From contig JYIP02000001.1 in assembly GCA_001051155.2 (NCBI GenBank), forward strand, positions 5,580,001-5,644,000: a DNA stretch of 64,000 nucleotides, in the 5' to 3' direction. Below are positions 46,123 through 58,485 of this stretch, in pieces. The notes under the pieces were generated by a model. That model had not been told where the DNA came from, did not search any database, and was given only the letters and a program-made list of their open reading frames with translations. Source of the stretch: Chrysoporthe austroafricana (lineage: Eukaryota; Ascomycota; Sordariomycetes; Diaporthales; Cryphonectriaceae). How positions within the stretch are numbered: position 1 is the stretch's first letter; every line of letters begins with the position of its first letter. Both the position numbers and the translations under genes were made by a program.

Positions 46123-46752
46123 TCTGGGGGGGGGGGGATATAAGGGAGCCGACTGTTCGGAAAGTTAGAGGATCTGCGACGATAGGCCCACGCCACATCG
46201 CGTAGTCTGTGATGGGATGTGTGTATGTGTGTGTTTGTGGAACAGAGGGGGGGCGAGGGAGCCAGGACTACGATCCGAGACTGCGACTGTTGCAAGGCCA
46301 AAAAACGCGGTCAGATGCTTCTAGAGGCCATATATAGACGTCAAAAAGTAGAAATGCCGGGACGTATCTGTCAACAATACCAGGATACTGCACACAGCCT
46401 TGAACCCGAATACCCAGCGGTGCGGATGTTGATATTAGCCTATCGTCATGAATATGCAAAGTATCGCCTTGCGAAATGGGCACCTGAGTGTGTCCTCTCT
46501 GTAGACCGTCACTCGAGTGTTTCTTCCCAGGACTTTTCATTCCTTCACCAGCCTGCGCACCTTGAACGTAAACGCTTCTAGGATTCCATGGGCGCTCATG
46601 AAGACCTCGATGCGCACAATGCGAATGGCCAGCTGAGCTCCCGGTGCCCAGATTGGAACCCTCCCTCCTTACCTCGTCGCAAGCCGGAGGACTGCTATAC
46701 GCAGACAGACGCAAACCTACCCCTTCCCCTCCGGCGCAGCTGCAGCCCTCCG
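46123..46752. other. Intergenic between convergent genes
   Basis: 3' flanks of the cyclase and GH71 genes, with a G-run at 46126-46136. No gene seen. Confidence 0.55.
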
Positions 46753-48341
46753 TCACACATGTATCGCCACACAGTTGAACCCCACGTGCCCCGACGGCGG
46801 GCACTCGCCGCGGATCGCCGGCCCCGTCGCCGACCGGCCGCCCATGCGGATCGTCACCGGCCCCGTCCGGCCCTCCACGCGCACGTGGGCGAGCGACACG
46901 TGCCCGCGGACGGCGTGCGGCCGCGCCTCCTGCGCCGCGCCGCCGATGCTAACGACCACCGCCGGCGCCGGCTGCCCTCCCGTGATCGCCAGGACGGAGA
47001 TGACGTCGCTGGCCCCCTCGCGGGCAGACCGGCTGCCGCCCTGGCCCCAGACGGTGCCTAGTCTTGAATCTCAGCCCCCGGAACGATGATGACACGCGGG
47101 CCTCATGGGGAGGGGGGGGGGAGACTCACCTCCATCCGGGCCACACGCGGCCGGCGTCGTCCGGTACCAGGCGACGGCGCAGTCCTCGTCCGGCGCGGGC
47201 GCATGGGCCAGCTCCCGGCCGGCCTTGTACGCCCGGATGAAGAAGGGCAGCGCCGCGCGGAACGCTGCGTGCGGGTGCCCGGCGACGTACGCCTCGGCGC
47301 CGGGCACGACCTGCGACGGGCGCCGCGGGTCGCTGATGTAGCTGGACTCGCCGAAGTCGTTCCCTGCGGGCAGGTGAGCCGCGCTGGTCAGCCTCGCCGG
47401 GGGATGGAGGGAGAGTGAGAGGAGGAAAGGGGAGGGGGAGGGCAAACACTGACAGGTGATGATCTGGACGAAGTCGGGCTGCAGCTCCAGGATCTGCGCC
47501 CACCGGTCGAACCAGAGGCTCTCGCCCGACGAGTGCCAGTTCTTGTTCCACTGCGGGAGCCCTTGATTTTGCGAAGAAAGAAGAGAGGTGAGTTATGTGG
47601 CACACACACACACACACAGCTGTCACGGTTTCCAGGGCCAGAGAGGGCAGGGCAGGGCTTACTCGTGTAGAACCACGGGCTCACGCCCGCCATGTAGACC
47701 TTGCCGCCGCAGCCGCCGAGCGCCCGCATGTACGCGACGTCCTCGTCGGCCGTCATCCGCCGCTCGCCGGCGCGCGGCCACGCGCACCACGAGAAGGCCC
47801 CGTCGACGAGCCCCGCCCGCGCCGCGACGCCGTGCGGGCCGAGCGAGCTCCAGTCCGGCACGAGAAAGATGCCCCCCGCGGCCCGCCCGACCGCCGGCCA
47901 GTTCTCGGCCCAGCCGGGGCCCTCGAACGTCGACACCAGCGGCCGCTCCCCGCCCGCGCCGCCGCCGCCGCCGGCGCAGTAGTAGTAGGCCGGGTCGCCG
48001 CGGAACTCGCGGATCAGCGCGGCGACCTCGTCGGGGGCCCAGCTGCCCGCGGCCATGTCGAAGGACAGGAAGAGCACGAAGGCGCGCCCCTCGCGGCGGG
48101 TCACGCGCGCCGCGGCGGCGAAGGCGTGGCGCAGCTGGGTGCGCGTGTACGGGTCTGACGGGCCGATGTTGAGCGCGAAGCCGTCGATGCAGGCGGCGTG
48201 GGCCGCGGCGATCTCCTCGGCCCACTCGTCCTCGGTCTGGCCGTCTGTCAGGCCGACCTGGGAGCAGGCGCCGGTTAGGAGACGATGGGTGGACACTCAG
48301 GCTGGGCGGGGGCGGCTTGCCATGTAGTGCGCGAAGACCAT
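46753..48341 (-). CDS. GH71-family alpha-1,3-glucanase-like protein (420 aa as modelled)
   Basis: The family hydrolyses alpha-1,3-glucan (mutan or fungal wall glucan). Five exons on the minus strand: 48341-48321, 48257-47663, 47561-47454, 47363-47130, 47057-46753. Intron 1 has a GC-AG donor (ATG|GCAAGC) and a CTAAC branch. The others begin GTAAGC, GTCAGT and GTGAGT. Joined motifs: MVFAHYMVGLT, CIDGFALNIGPSDPYTR (Asp32 region), STFEGPGWAENW, GIFLVPDWSSLGP, VYMAGVSPWFYT then RLPQWNKNWHSSGESLWFDR, and IITWNDFGESSYI. The last 100 residues form a beta-rich C-terminal part. The modelled start lies at the first barrel strand with no signal peptide. An in-frame stop lies eight codons upstream, so either the protein is intracellular or a signal-peptide exon was missed. 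Converges on the carboxymuconate cyclase. Confidence 0.82.
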
Positions 48342-49136
48342 CCGGGCTTCGCAGCAGGGTTGGCGTCAACGCGGGACATCATCGGCGGGGGGTGGGAGAG
48401 GGCACACCTGGACCTGGTCGTTCATGATGGTGGTGATCATGGTGATCATGGTGATCATGGTGGTGATGATGATGATGGTGATGGTGCGTTCTGTGGAAGA
48501 TGTTCTGCGCAAAAGCCCGCATTCTCCTACACAACCGGAGTGGCCGGAGAGGTCACGTAAATAGAATTTGTGTTCGTCGTCCAGAAGCAGAAGGCATCGG
48601 TGATGAAGCTTGGCAGTCGTTGACAGGCTTCTGCAGGCGTTGGTGAAGTGTAGTCGACGGATGCGTCGACTATAGAACACGCACGAGTTCTCGACGCGAA
48701 AGGAGACGTGAGGAAAAACCGGGTCTGATGCCCTTCTTGACCAATCACGCTTCCAAGAACTAGTCGAAGGTTGGCACGAAGCCGCTGTATGCAGTCTTCT
48801 CGTCTGGCTACATTACGATACTGAGGCAAGCAGGTGTAAGTCACTTGGATTGGGATAGGGGCGCAAATGCTTCATTGCAGGCGACATAGGTATCAGACTA
48901 AGCACGGAAATAGAACGACCATGAAGACACCCTTTCACGCCAGCTTCCTGCCTATGATGACGGTCACACCAACTCCATGCGAATCCTCCGATGCACTTTC
49001 TGGCTGTGGATCTAGCCTTTCTTTTTTGTTTTTTCAAAATCATCCTGCAATGTCCTCTAGAGTCGACACTCTTAACATAGCGATGCCCATCCGAGCAAAT
49101 CCTAGTCGTCCGATCTTGTCTGTCGGTCATCCACGC
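48342..49136. other. Intergenic with an ATGGTG-type repeat
   Basis: 5' flank of the GH71 gene and 3' flank of TOR. A trinucleotide-based repeat (ATGGTGATC and GATGATGGTG words) covers about 48423-48487. No gene supported. Confidence 0.55.
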
Positions 49137-52100
49137 TCACCAGAAACTGCACCAACCAATGTAGTGCTGACACAGGTTCTCCAGCTTTGTCGCCTCCACG
49201 ATGAGCTTGTCGACCTGCGTGAGAACATCCAACTCCTCGCCGGGCTTGAAGTCCCTGCCGGTCAGCTTCTGCGAGACCCTATCCAAGACCTCCAGCGCGC
49301 GAGCATTCTGCATCTCAGTCGGGTCTTGGTTCTGCTGGCCGTTGATCCCGTTGGCTCCGTTGATGTCCAAACTGGCCGGCGGACCAACAGACGAGTTGGT
49401 GCGCGCCCGCATCCTGGCGCCCGGGGGACCGCCCGGCATGGCTGCGTCAGGGTTGCCAACGGCTGCCTGTGCGGCCCGAAGAGCAGCAGGGTCCGCATCA
49501 AGAATGGACGCGCGGCGGCCCCGGTTGGCTTGCGGGCCAACGAGGGCTTCCTCTCTCTCCGATGTGAAGTTGGGTCCCGCAGGGCTGGCAGCGCTGGTCA
49601 GGCGCCATGTCAGGAGAGGGTCGTGGATGAACTAGACAGTACAAAGTTAGCAGGGGCTTCGAGGGTCACCAATAGAATGGGGGGCATGATGTCAGAACTT
49701 ACGGCTTCCAGAACGGCCATGACACTCTCCTTGTTGTCCCTGAGGACCCTCATGACGTGCTCGCATGTTATACGGAAACTGCCTTCGATGTTGGATACCT
49801 CCATTGCGTATGTGAGCATGCGGGTGAGGCGGAACGGCACCCTCTCCGGGTACTTTTCTCGCTTCATGGCCACCTCGAAGCAGTCACCGAAATCAATGTG
49901 GATGATCTTGCCCGTGATTCGATCCAGCATCAAGTTCGAAGGGTGTCGATCGCCGAGACCTAGGATGTAGCCCACCATGCTCATGACGCCCAGGCTGCGG
50001 GTATAGTTGGTGCGCCGCTCCAGCCAGGCCTCAGAGCTCTTGCTCTTCAGCCACAACACACGGTACAAGTCCTGGCCGGTGGTATTGTCAAGCGCGTATC
50101 CAAACACCTCGACTTTCTGCATGAGGGTCAAGTTGTCATAGTCAGGCGCCATCTGTAGCATGATGCGATGCTCGATGTTGAGAAGGATCTTCCTGCTCTC
50201 TCGGTACTCCCTGATCAGCATGTGAACCGTGTCGCTGTTTGGCACCCATCCAAGCAGACCAGAGCTGTGGCTGAGCGGAATTGCGGGGTATCTCTGAATA
50301 TTCAGGTGACGCTTGTAGCACTCGGAGTCGTTCGCGAGAAGTGTGTTGCAGAGGCCGAAGAGCTGCATCACACGTTCATCTTGTCGGATGTCCTCGTGGC
50401 CCTTGAGCAGGAAGGTGTAAGGCACGCCATCGCTTCCGTTCACGATCAGCTTCCGTGGACGCTGCTTGCTGCTGATAACGCTGAACGTCGAGTCGAAAGA
50501 CATGATGCGCACGATGGGGTGACCGCTACGATAGGTACCGGGAACCGCTAGGTCCAGGTCTCTGGCCTCGAGCAGTTTCGGTGAGCAGTATGTAAGCTCA
50601 AGGGACGTCATTTGCGGCAGCTGCCGATAGATGCGCCGATAGACTTGGTAGTAAAGATCCCAGGCTTGGTTCAGGTCATTCAGATCATGGCTGACCTCGT
50701 ACTGCCGACACCACTCCCTAGCTTCGGTGAGATCACGTCCAAAGGTCTGGACGAACGAGATCTCCCTGAGAGTCTCAGGGCCCCGATCCAAGAGCTGGTG
50801 GAGGGGCTCGAGAGCAGCAAACATGCCCTCGATATTGTGCACAACGAAGTACAGGCGCGACGCCTCTTCGAGGCCTTCATGCCAGAGCTCGTGCCATAAT
50901 ACGGCGACGCGTATCAGCTCATGGCTGACCAGCTCCGCCTGCTCAACTAGTTTTGCACTATGCTGCCGCATGCTGTCCATGATCTGTGCGGCAGATCGCG
51001 AACGGCGGCTGCCCTGCCAAGACTTCATCGCCACCGTGAGCGGGTAGACAAGAGCCTGAGGGTGCGCCCTCCCCACATCAGCCAGAAGGTGGTGTACAGA
51101 CTGCTGTACGCGCTTGTTTGGTTGGTTGATGCGCGCAATCAGCTGCGGTATCACTTCGAGCCAGGTATCAACGCTTACGCGCGTGAAGCCCTCAGTGACG
51201 GCAGCATTGACCTCAGAATATCCGCCATGCGTGAGCCAGAGAGTCAGCAGACGTAAGGTATCCTGCAGAGAGCTCCCCTGAGACAGGGAGATGGACTCAA
51301 AGAAGCCGTGGACGGCTGGGACGACATGATTGGCGACAACATTATGGTCGATGCGTGCCGGACCCCCGTCGCTTCGGGCTAATATGGCCTGAACGACCTC
51401 GAAGTTTGCCAGTGCCCAAGCATGCCATGCCTTGTACCATCGTGCGTTGTATTTGGTGGCTTGAGAGTAGCAGGTCAGGATCTCCCGTACATGCGTATGC
51501 TGCCAATCATCTTTGTGCAGGGCGATCATCCACTCGCCCTGGCGCAGGTAGCACTTCGCCAAGAGGACAGCTTCATCCACCGACGCCCTAGGCGGATAGT
51601 TTGTTTGGAAGGGTTCGTGGCCCGCATGATCTGAATATCCGTAACTCTGGCTCATGAAAGACGTATCGCCGTTTGAATGCGGCTGGTTTGCTGCCCGTGC
51701 AAACTCGAATGACTTCGCCGATTCTGCAGTAAACAGACAAAGACACCTGAGCGCTTTCTCCGAGATATCAGAAGCTTTGTGGACAGGTTGCTGACCGAGC
51801 TCCCACTGATATTTCAGCACAGCATAGACGACCTGGCTGGGGATGCTGGGCCGTGTCGTGCTTCGTTCGTTCCAAAACGGTATCATGGATTCCAAGGGCG
51901 CGTCACTGCCAATCAGCTGCTTCAGCGACTTTTCGGCGATGCCCATTCGCCCTGACTTGCGACACAGGTTCGCGAATTTAATCCACATCTGCATGTTCTC
52001 CTTAGGAGTGATGACCAAAGACCGAAGTCGAAGCATCCTCTGCCAGACGTCGACGTATCGCTGGCATCCCTTGAGGCGTTGCTCCCATGTGCGACGCAGT

Positions 52101-55100
52101 GTGGCTTGCTTCTTTTCGCCCGTTTGCTTGTAGACGATGAGCTCCTCCAGCTCTGCCAGCATCTGCACGCGGACGATGACTTGATACGCCCGGTTGTATG
52201 ACTCGCTGACCAGTGCGCTCAGCTCCGTGTCGAGACCTTCTCGAGCATGTTCAATATTTTGGGCGGCTTCTCTGAACTGGTTGCGGTGGAGCGCCAAGAT
52301 GGCCCCAAAGAAAGCCCTGTCAGGCGAGAACCGCTTGAGGGACTGCAAGTAAGTGTCCATTGAGTCCCATTTCCCAAGACCCCAGGCGGCCGTAGTTGCG
52401 AGTGGAGCGATCAGGCGCTGTACCTCTGGTGATGAGTTCGCCCAGGTATCGCTGGCCAACTGACCCAGAGCATCCCATTCGCCCAGAGCGTGTAGGCAGC
52501 GCATCTTGCCCATCACTATCTCTATTGGCACGGCGGCGTCATCTTGTACGTCGGCCTCGCGCTTGTCGTAGAAAGCCAATGCCTCCTCCCATCTCTCTAA
52601 CTTTTCGAACCAAGTTTCGCGCAGTTGAATGCCGTCCTTGTAAAGTTGCGCCTTTCGAAGGATACCAATGGCCGCATCAGACTGCTGAAGCTGGTTGTTG
52701 ATGACGATGAGTGCTTCGACGGCGCCACTGCTCTGGTCCTGAAGGAATTCCAATTCCTTGTAATGAAGGGCCTTGGCATAGGCATGACAACGAGCCGCCT
52801 CCCTACCTAGCACTCGTATATCGATGGGCAGAGCCTTGTCGTCGTGCTCCATAAACTCTGCAAGATGAAGCAGCAGGTTAAGGAGATCCGGAGTCACGTT
52901 CTCTGATTTGATGGCGTTCTCGAGGTTCAGGATGAGCTCCTCTTGAAACGACTCATAGAGATCACTCCAGCAGCTGACGAATGCTGAGTTGAAAAGCTCG
53001 CGTGCCAATGGCAAGTATACGCTCGCCAACTGCGCACATGCTCTCAGGGCATGATTTGGGGACTCTGTCAACAGCGTGGTGCTGAAGCGGCGGAGCCATT
53101 CCTGCCAGTCTTCCTTGGTGGATTTTCCTCTGGTGTCCCAGGCTGACTTGAGATGTATCGCGTTCATCTCGAGCTTCTTGGTCCCAAGGTCTGCAAAAGG
53201 TGTGGCATCGACCTGGTCGATGAAACGCGCCTCTGAGCTCAGATCTTGTGGCAGGACCCCTCCCTCCTTCAGACGATTGACGAGAAGATCATAGTTAGAG
53301 TGCTGGATGCCGTTGTCACGCAGGATCTTGCCGACCGTGTGAGAGAAGTGCAAGTAGTCGCGCCCCAGCTGTTGGATGAGAGCGCAGAGTGTCTCCATGG
53401 CTGCTGTTCGAAGCGTCGAGTCGTTCTCTTGCAGGATTCTTGTCAGAGGGTGGATTATCTTTGCCGCAAAATCATTGAGGTTGACCTGACGCGAAATCTT
53501 TCCGATGGTCTCAATTGCTACCCGACGTAAGAATGTCGGATTGCTAGGCTTCTCAAATGTTCGCACGATGACAGGAATGATGAGATGCATGTACTCTTCT
53601 GCGCTGGAGCCGAACACCAAGAAAGCATGCAACACTTTCTCCGAAGCGATACGCTTCGCTGAGACCTCCCTCTCCAGTACCCCGAGCATCAGCGGTAGCA
53701 GGCCGGCGAGGTAGACTTTGAATTCTCCCTCGAGTGATCTAGAGATTGCCTCAACGAGGGACAAGATCGTAGACTGCAAGGCAGCCGATTCTCCCCAGAA
53801 CTCTTGGAGGACCTCCACAATTTCCGGTAAGAAATTGCGGATGTGCTGTCGAACAATGCTCACCAGTGTGGCAAGCTGGTTGAAGTAAGACTCTCGTCGT
53901 GACCCACTTGTGCTTCGAATCACCATGAGGAAGGCCGGAATGATGCGGTCAAGAAAAGACACACATTCCAGTCCCAAAGTTCGGAAGATATTCATAATGG
54001 CCTCGATAACTTGAGCGTGGTACGATACCAAGGACTGATCCTTGAGTATGTTGAGAAGGGCGTTGATGACGACGGTGGGATAGTACTCTTTGTTAGAAGG
54101 CGTCAATCCTGTCATCATCAACGACACGTCTGTCATGGCCGTAGACTCGACACGCCGTTGAATCTCGGGCGTCCGCTCTTCGACTTGCTATTGACTGTAA
54201 GCATATTGCCGCGACGACCGATGGCATTTCAGCTTACCTGATATCTGTAAGGATCAAGCGCACCCAAGATCCCGAGTAGCTTGATGGTCTCCTGGCGCAA
54301 GGCTCCGTTCTGGGGCTCACCACGGATGATGTTTTGGAGAAGCTCAAGGAGCTGGGGGTAGTCCAGGTAGGGATTGATGACATATCCGGAGTTGCTGGCC
54401 AGCTGGCCGAGAGTATGAAGGGCGGCCTCCCTCTTCTGGGCCGAGCTTTGATCCTGTAAAGCCTCGATGATGATAGGCATGAGATCGTCCTTGTACGGGA
54501 GCATGTCTTCTCCGCCGACAGCGCACAGCTCACCCAGCGCCTTGAGTATGGTAGCTGCCACAGAAGGAGCTGGATCGCTGGCCTTTGGCAAAAGCACCTT
54601 CACCATAGCATCCACGTATGGATGGATGATCTCTTGTGCGTTCTGGACTAGAAGGGACAGCAACTTGGCGCTCTCCTCCTTGTTCCTCGCCACGTCAGAA
54701 AATTCGAGCTCTGTCAACATCTGGATCAGAGTCTTGCGGAGCGACGGGGCCACATAGGCTGGATTGAATCTCGCCAATCTGCCAATGATCGAGATGGCCA
54801 CTTCTCTGATAGGAAAGTGTTCGTCGTTCAGGGCGAAGAATAAGGTACGGATGTTTTCGGCTTTTGAAAGATGCCTGTCGAACCGCTCATCAAGGGCGGC
54901 GAGGACCGTGCGTCGAATGTTGGGATCAAGATCAGAGACGCCAACCGTGAGCAGCTTCTCGATGACTTCGCCGACGACAGCGAGGGCATGGTAGCTCGTC
55001 TGGTTGACAATGGGATCTCGGACGTAGAGCTGGCAGCAAGTCAAGGCCGCTGCTTCTCGAATTTCCGGGTCGTCATCTTCAACGTATTTGATGGCAACAT

Positions 55101-56733
55101 CACGTACGAACTCATTTAGGACATGTCCTTCAGGCAGCATAGTTAGCTAACAGCTACTAGGTAGCGGCGTGAGGGGATGGAGACGAACCTGAGAAATCAA
55201 AACTGCCCAATGTATTGAGCGCCAACTTGATCTCGGCCTTTCGATGCTCATATGCAAGCGGATCCTTCGGGTCCTTCTGAATGACGGGCACCGATGGGAG
55301 GGTGTTAGGCTGAGGAGCGCCCAAGGGTTTGAAAGGTTGTCCACAGAGCACCTTGCTAAGCATGTCGAGAAGACGCTCCTGGATTGTAGCCTTAACCGGC
55401 AGTATGTAGAAGGCCATATCCACGAGGGCTTGTGTGAGCTTGGGAGTCAGCTCACAGGCGAAGATGGGCCCTAGGAGCGCCTCCATGTATTTGCTCAACG
55501 TCTGACCGACAGCGACGGCCAGTCGGCTGATACAGTCAAACACGGGGTCAACGGACCCGCGCTTGCGGGACTGGACGCTAAGTCCTTCGCGAACGTATAT
55601 GAGCACGCCGTCGAGGTATGGAGCGATAGCACTCTTCACGGCGTTGGCAATGTTGCCAATGGCAAGGAAGGCGTCGTTACGTTCCTTCTCCTTCTTCAAC
55701 ATGCCGGAGAGGTGAAGCATGAACGTGTGCAACCTCGTGGTCGCGAACTCGGAGGGTGCATAGTTGGCGAGGTCGGGAATCAGGAAGACAACGGTCTTGC
55801 GGATCGTGGGGTCTCGGTGGTCTTTGAATCGAGATACGATGTCGCATGCCTCCTGGTAGTGATCCTGCATATACATGCCGCCCTGCTCCAGCAGCTCCTT
55901 GAGAACCAGGAGGGAGGCGTGGATAGACTCGACAGAGCCGACCTTGAGAGAGGCTATGGCCTCCAGGTACATCTTGTCCATCCAAAGCTGCTTAAGCTCC
56001 TGGTCACGCTCGCGCATGATTCGAAAGCAGGCGCTCACGGCTTCGGCAGACGTAGCACGGATCAGATGTCGCTGGTCCTTGAGGCCAGCCCACAGGAGGT
56101 CGAGGACCATGCCGACATAGGCGTACATGAGGGTGGGCGCATTTCTGGCGAGCTCGCGAAGGACAAGGACGGCGCTATATCTCCTCTCCTCGATGCGGTC
56201 AGACTGCAGCCATTCAAGTGCGTTCTTGGTCTCGGCCTCGACCAGCTCGGAGATTATAGATCCGCCAGGTCGACACAGCTTCCCCAGGACTTCCGCCGCA
56301 GGCCGCATAGGATTTATATCCTTTCCTCTTAAAATCTGACGGAGGCTCTGTGTGAAGCGCGTGTATTTCGTGGCCATGTCGATGCCGTCAAAGTCGACGA
56401 GAGTATCGACGATGTAGATGCCGCCGAGGCGCTCGGCCGTGTCGCTGCCATGGATGATGAGGTTGCTGATCGCCTTCTGCACCTGTGCAAAGAACAGCAC
56501 GAAGTGTTCCTGGGGGAGATCTGGTGGAACAGAGTCAGCTCAAGAACCAGGAGAAGGGGGGCGGAGGAAGAGTGGTGCTGCATACCGCGGTGGCAGACGG
56601 CGACGACATCTCGAAGTTTGAGGGCAAAGCGCTTGCGCTGGTCCTCGGATATGGTCCTCGACTTGATCTCCTTGACAAGACCATCTAAGCTCTCGAGGGC
56701 AATATCGAGAGGGCGAGATGCTTGGCTCGCCAT
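49137..56733 (-). CDS. TOR: Target of rapamycin (TOR) serine/threonine kinase (2449 aa)
   Basis: Central growth kinase of TORC1/TORC2 linking nutrients to translation and autophagy. Five exons on the minus strand: 56733-56586, 56520-55189, 55127-54238, 54187-49703, 49631-49137. Donors are GTATGC, GTTCGT, GTAAGC and GTAAGT. Residues 1 to about 1300 are HEAT repeats, then the FAT domain, and FRB at about 1873-1972 ([18 protein letters not shown]). The PI3K-like kinase domain has [10 protein letters not shown] (Asp about 2203) and the metal loop [10 protein letters not shown] (Asp about 2222), split by intron 4 near its end. A 100-residue Gly/Asn/Pro-rich linker in exon 5 precedes the FATC end [14 protein letters not shown]. 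Length is typical. An in-frame ATG at 56769 could add 12 residues. FRB substitutions are described under findings. Divergent from rtf2. Confidence 0.97.
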
Positions 56734-57408
56734 CTTGGTTGAGTAGGTGGAGGTGGCTTGCCCCTCCAATGGACCATTCGCGGGGATCTATCGCATTCTT
56801 GGGTGCTCACAGTGGTGAGGATTCAGGTGGAAGTCATGGAATGCGTGGGAACGCAGAGGTCCTGCTTTCTGTAGCAGGTGTCGTTGGGGAATCAAATAGG
56901 TTGGTCGTGGGAGACTGGACAGGGCGCGTTTGGTGATTTGGGCGGGAGGAGAGAAGCCGCAAGTTGCGCTGGGTAGCTCGAAGGTTGGGGAGGTATGCGC
57001 AGGTGCTTTGTTGCGCAAACGCAAGCTGGTGAGGAAAAAAAGGTCAGGATAATGCAAGCTTAAATGCGGCCGATTCGAAAGGCTGCTGTATTCAGTTGCA
57101 CCTCCACCCTCACTTCACCTCAACTTCACATTGAGGTGCGGATGGAAGGTCGTCACCTATGCTGGAGGCCATGGGGACCCCTGTCCATGGCCCATCTAAT
57201 CACACCGGTCTGGGGTACGTACCTCTTTATTATTATCTTTTGCCAGCCGTGAGTGAGTTACATACCGTACTTTGCCATCCGTAACCCCCGTCAGACGTTT
57301 TGCGCCGTTTCGTAATATCCAGACTGCGCAACTTCACAGGCACCGCCAACGTCACCAGAATCCCACATTAGTCCCCTCCCATATTCTCCTGGTTTCCAGT
57401 GGTCCACC
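56734..57408. promoter_or_regulatory. Shared divergent promoter region of TOR and rtf2
   Basis: 676 bp between head-to-head housekeeping genes. It must contain both 5' leaders. No specific binding site identified. Confidence 0.45.
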
Positions 57409-58269
57409 ATGGGCAACGATGGCGGTTCGATCCCAAAACGCCGTGAGCTTGTCAAAGAAGCCGCGCGCACCCCGACCATCAGCGAACTGAAAGCCACCGC
57501 GCTCGAGTCCCTCAGCCATGCCTGGACACACGATCCTCTGTCTTCCGAACCTCTCGATATGGAGAATACCGTTTCGGACTGGAGAGGCCGGCTGTACAAC
57601 TATGAGTCCATCCTCAAGGGGCTGATGCCCGGCGATGTTGACGCAGACGTTGAGGATAAGCCAAACGGCAACGACATGACATTTTCGCAGACGGGCGTCA
57701 AGAGCCTCAAGGACATCGTCAAGCTCAAGTTCAAGCGCTATAAGCCGGCTGGATCCCAGACCAAGGAGATCTGGGCTTGTCCTGTCAGCCTCAAGGAGCT
57801 AGGACCCTCCACCAAGTCTGTCTACATCGTGCCCTGCGGCCACGTCTTTGCCGAAGTGGCAATCAAGGAGATCACCGACCAGGAGCACAACTGTCCCGAG
57901 TGTAGTGAGCCGTTTGAGGACCAGGACATCATACCAATATTACCGACGGAGGAGTCCGGGCTGGTCAGGCTCGGCAAGAGGATAGAGGACCTGCGGGCTC
58001 AGGGGCTGACACACAGCAGGAAACAGGACAAGAGTGGGAAGAAGAAGAAGCGCAAAGCCGAAGACAAGGTGGCAAACGGTACGAATGGGGACAAAGTCCG
58101 TCAGACGGAGTCAGAACCTCGGCACAAGGCTTCAAAGACACGGAAGGCAGATGGCCCCGGCCTATCTGGTGGCATAAACAACCCGATGACGGCGTCGCTG
58201 ACCGCCAAGGTGCTGGCCGAACAAGAGGAGAGGAACAAGAGGCGGAAACTCGCCTCAGCCAGTGGCTGA
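57409..58269 (+). CDS. rtf2: Rtf2-family protein (replication termination factor 2), 286 aa
   Basis: Rtf2 was defined in fission yeast as promoting fork arrest at a programmed termination site. Related proteins act at replication forks and in splicing. Single exon. The N-terminus MGNDGGSIPKRRELVKEA is typical of the family. A degenerate C2HC2 RING-like domain spans about 120-180: WACPVSLKEL, VYIVPCGHVFAEVAIKEI and CPECSEPFEDQDIIPI. The C-terminal third is lysine-rich with nuclear-localisation-like clusters (KKKKRKAEDK) and ends in NNPMTASLTAKVLAEQEERN, then a KRRK cluster. Convergent with the glucosidase II beta gene, with a gap of about 216 bp. Confidence 0.92.
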   Translation: MGNDGGSIPKRRELVKEAARTPTISELKATALESLSHAWTHDPLSSEPLDMENTVSDWRGRLYNYESILKGLMPGDVDADVEDKPNGNDMTFSQTGVKSLKDIVKLKFKRYKPAGSQTKEIWACPVSLKELGPSTKSVYIVPCGHVFAEVAIKEITDQEHNCPECSEPFEDQDIIPILPTEESGLVRLGKRIEDLRAQGLTHSRKQDKSGKKKKRKAEDKVANGTNGDKVRQTESEPRHKASKTRKADGPGLSGGINNPMTASLTAKVLAEQEERNKRRKLASASG

Positions 58270-58485
58270 TCGGCTGCACCTTGCATGTGAAGATCTGGAA
58301 TGCATACATTTCTCACAAACATGGGCTAGGCAGTCATATTGACTGTAATAATGACACTTTGATACCCTCCTTTGCGCTCGCTTTATGATCGAAAACTCCA
58401 TCTATGGCCTTTAGTTGCTGTTTCCTGGTCCTTCAACATTGCTGTTGTCGCTTCCCACCAATGCACCGAGTCTTTACTAGACTGT

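Noticed and set aside
47388..48369. Overlapping frames in the GH71 gene as separate genes
   Set aside because: Frame-shadow products. Only the spliced minus-strand model gives continuous GH71 motifs.
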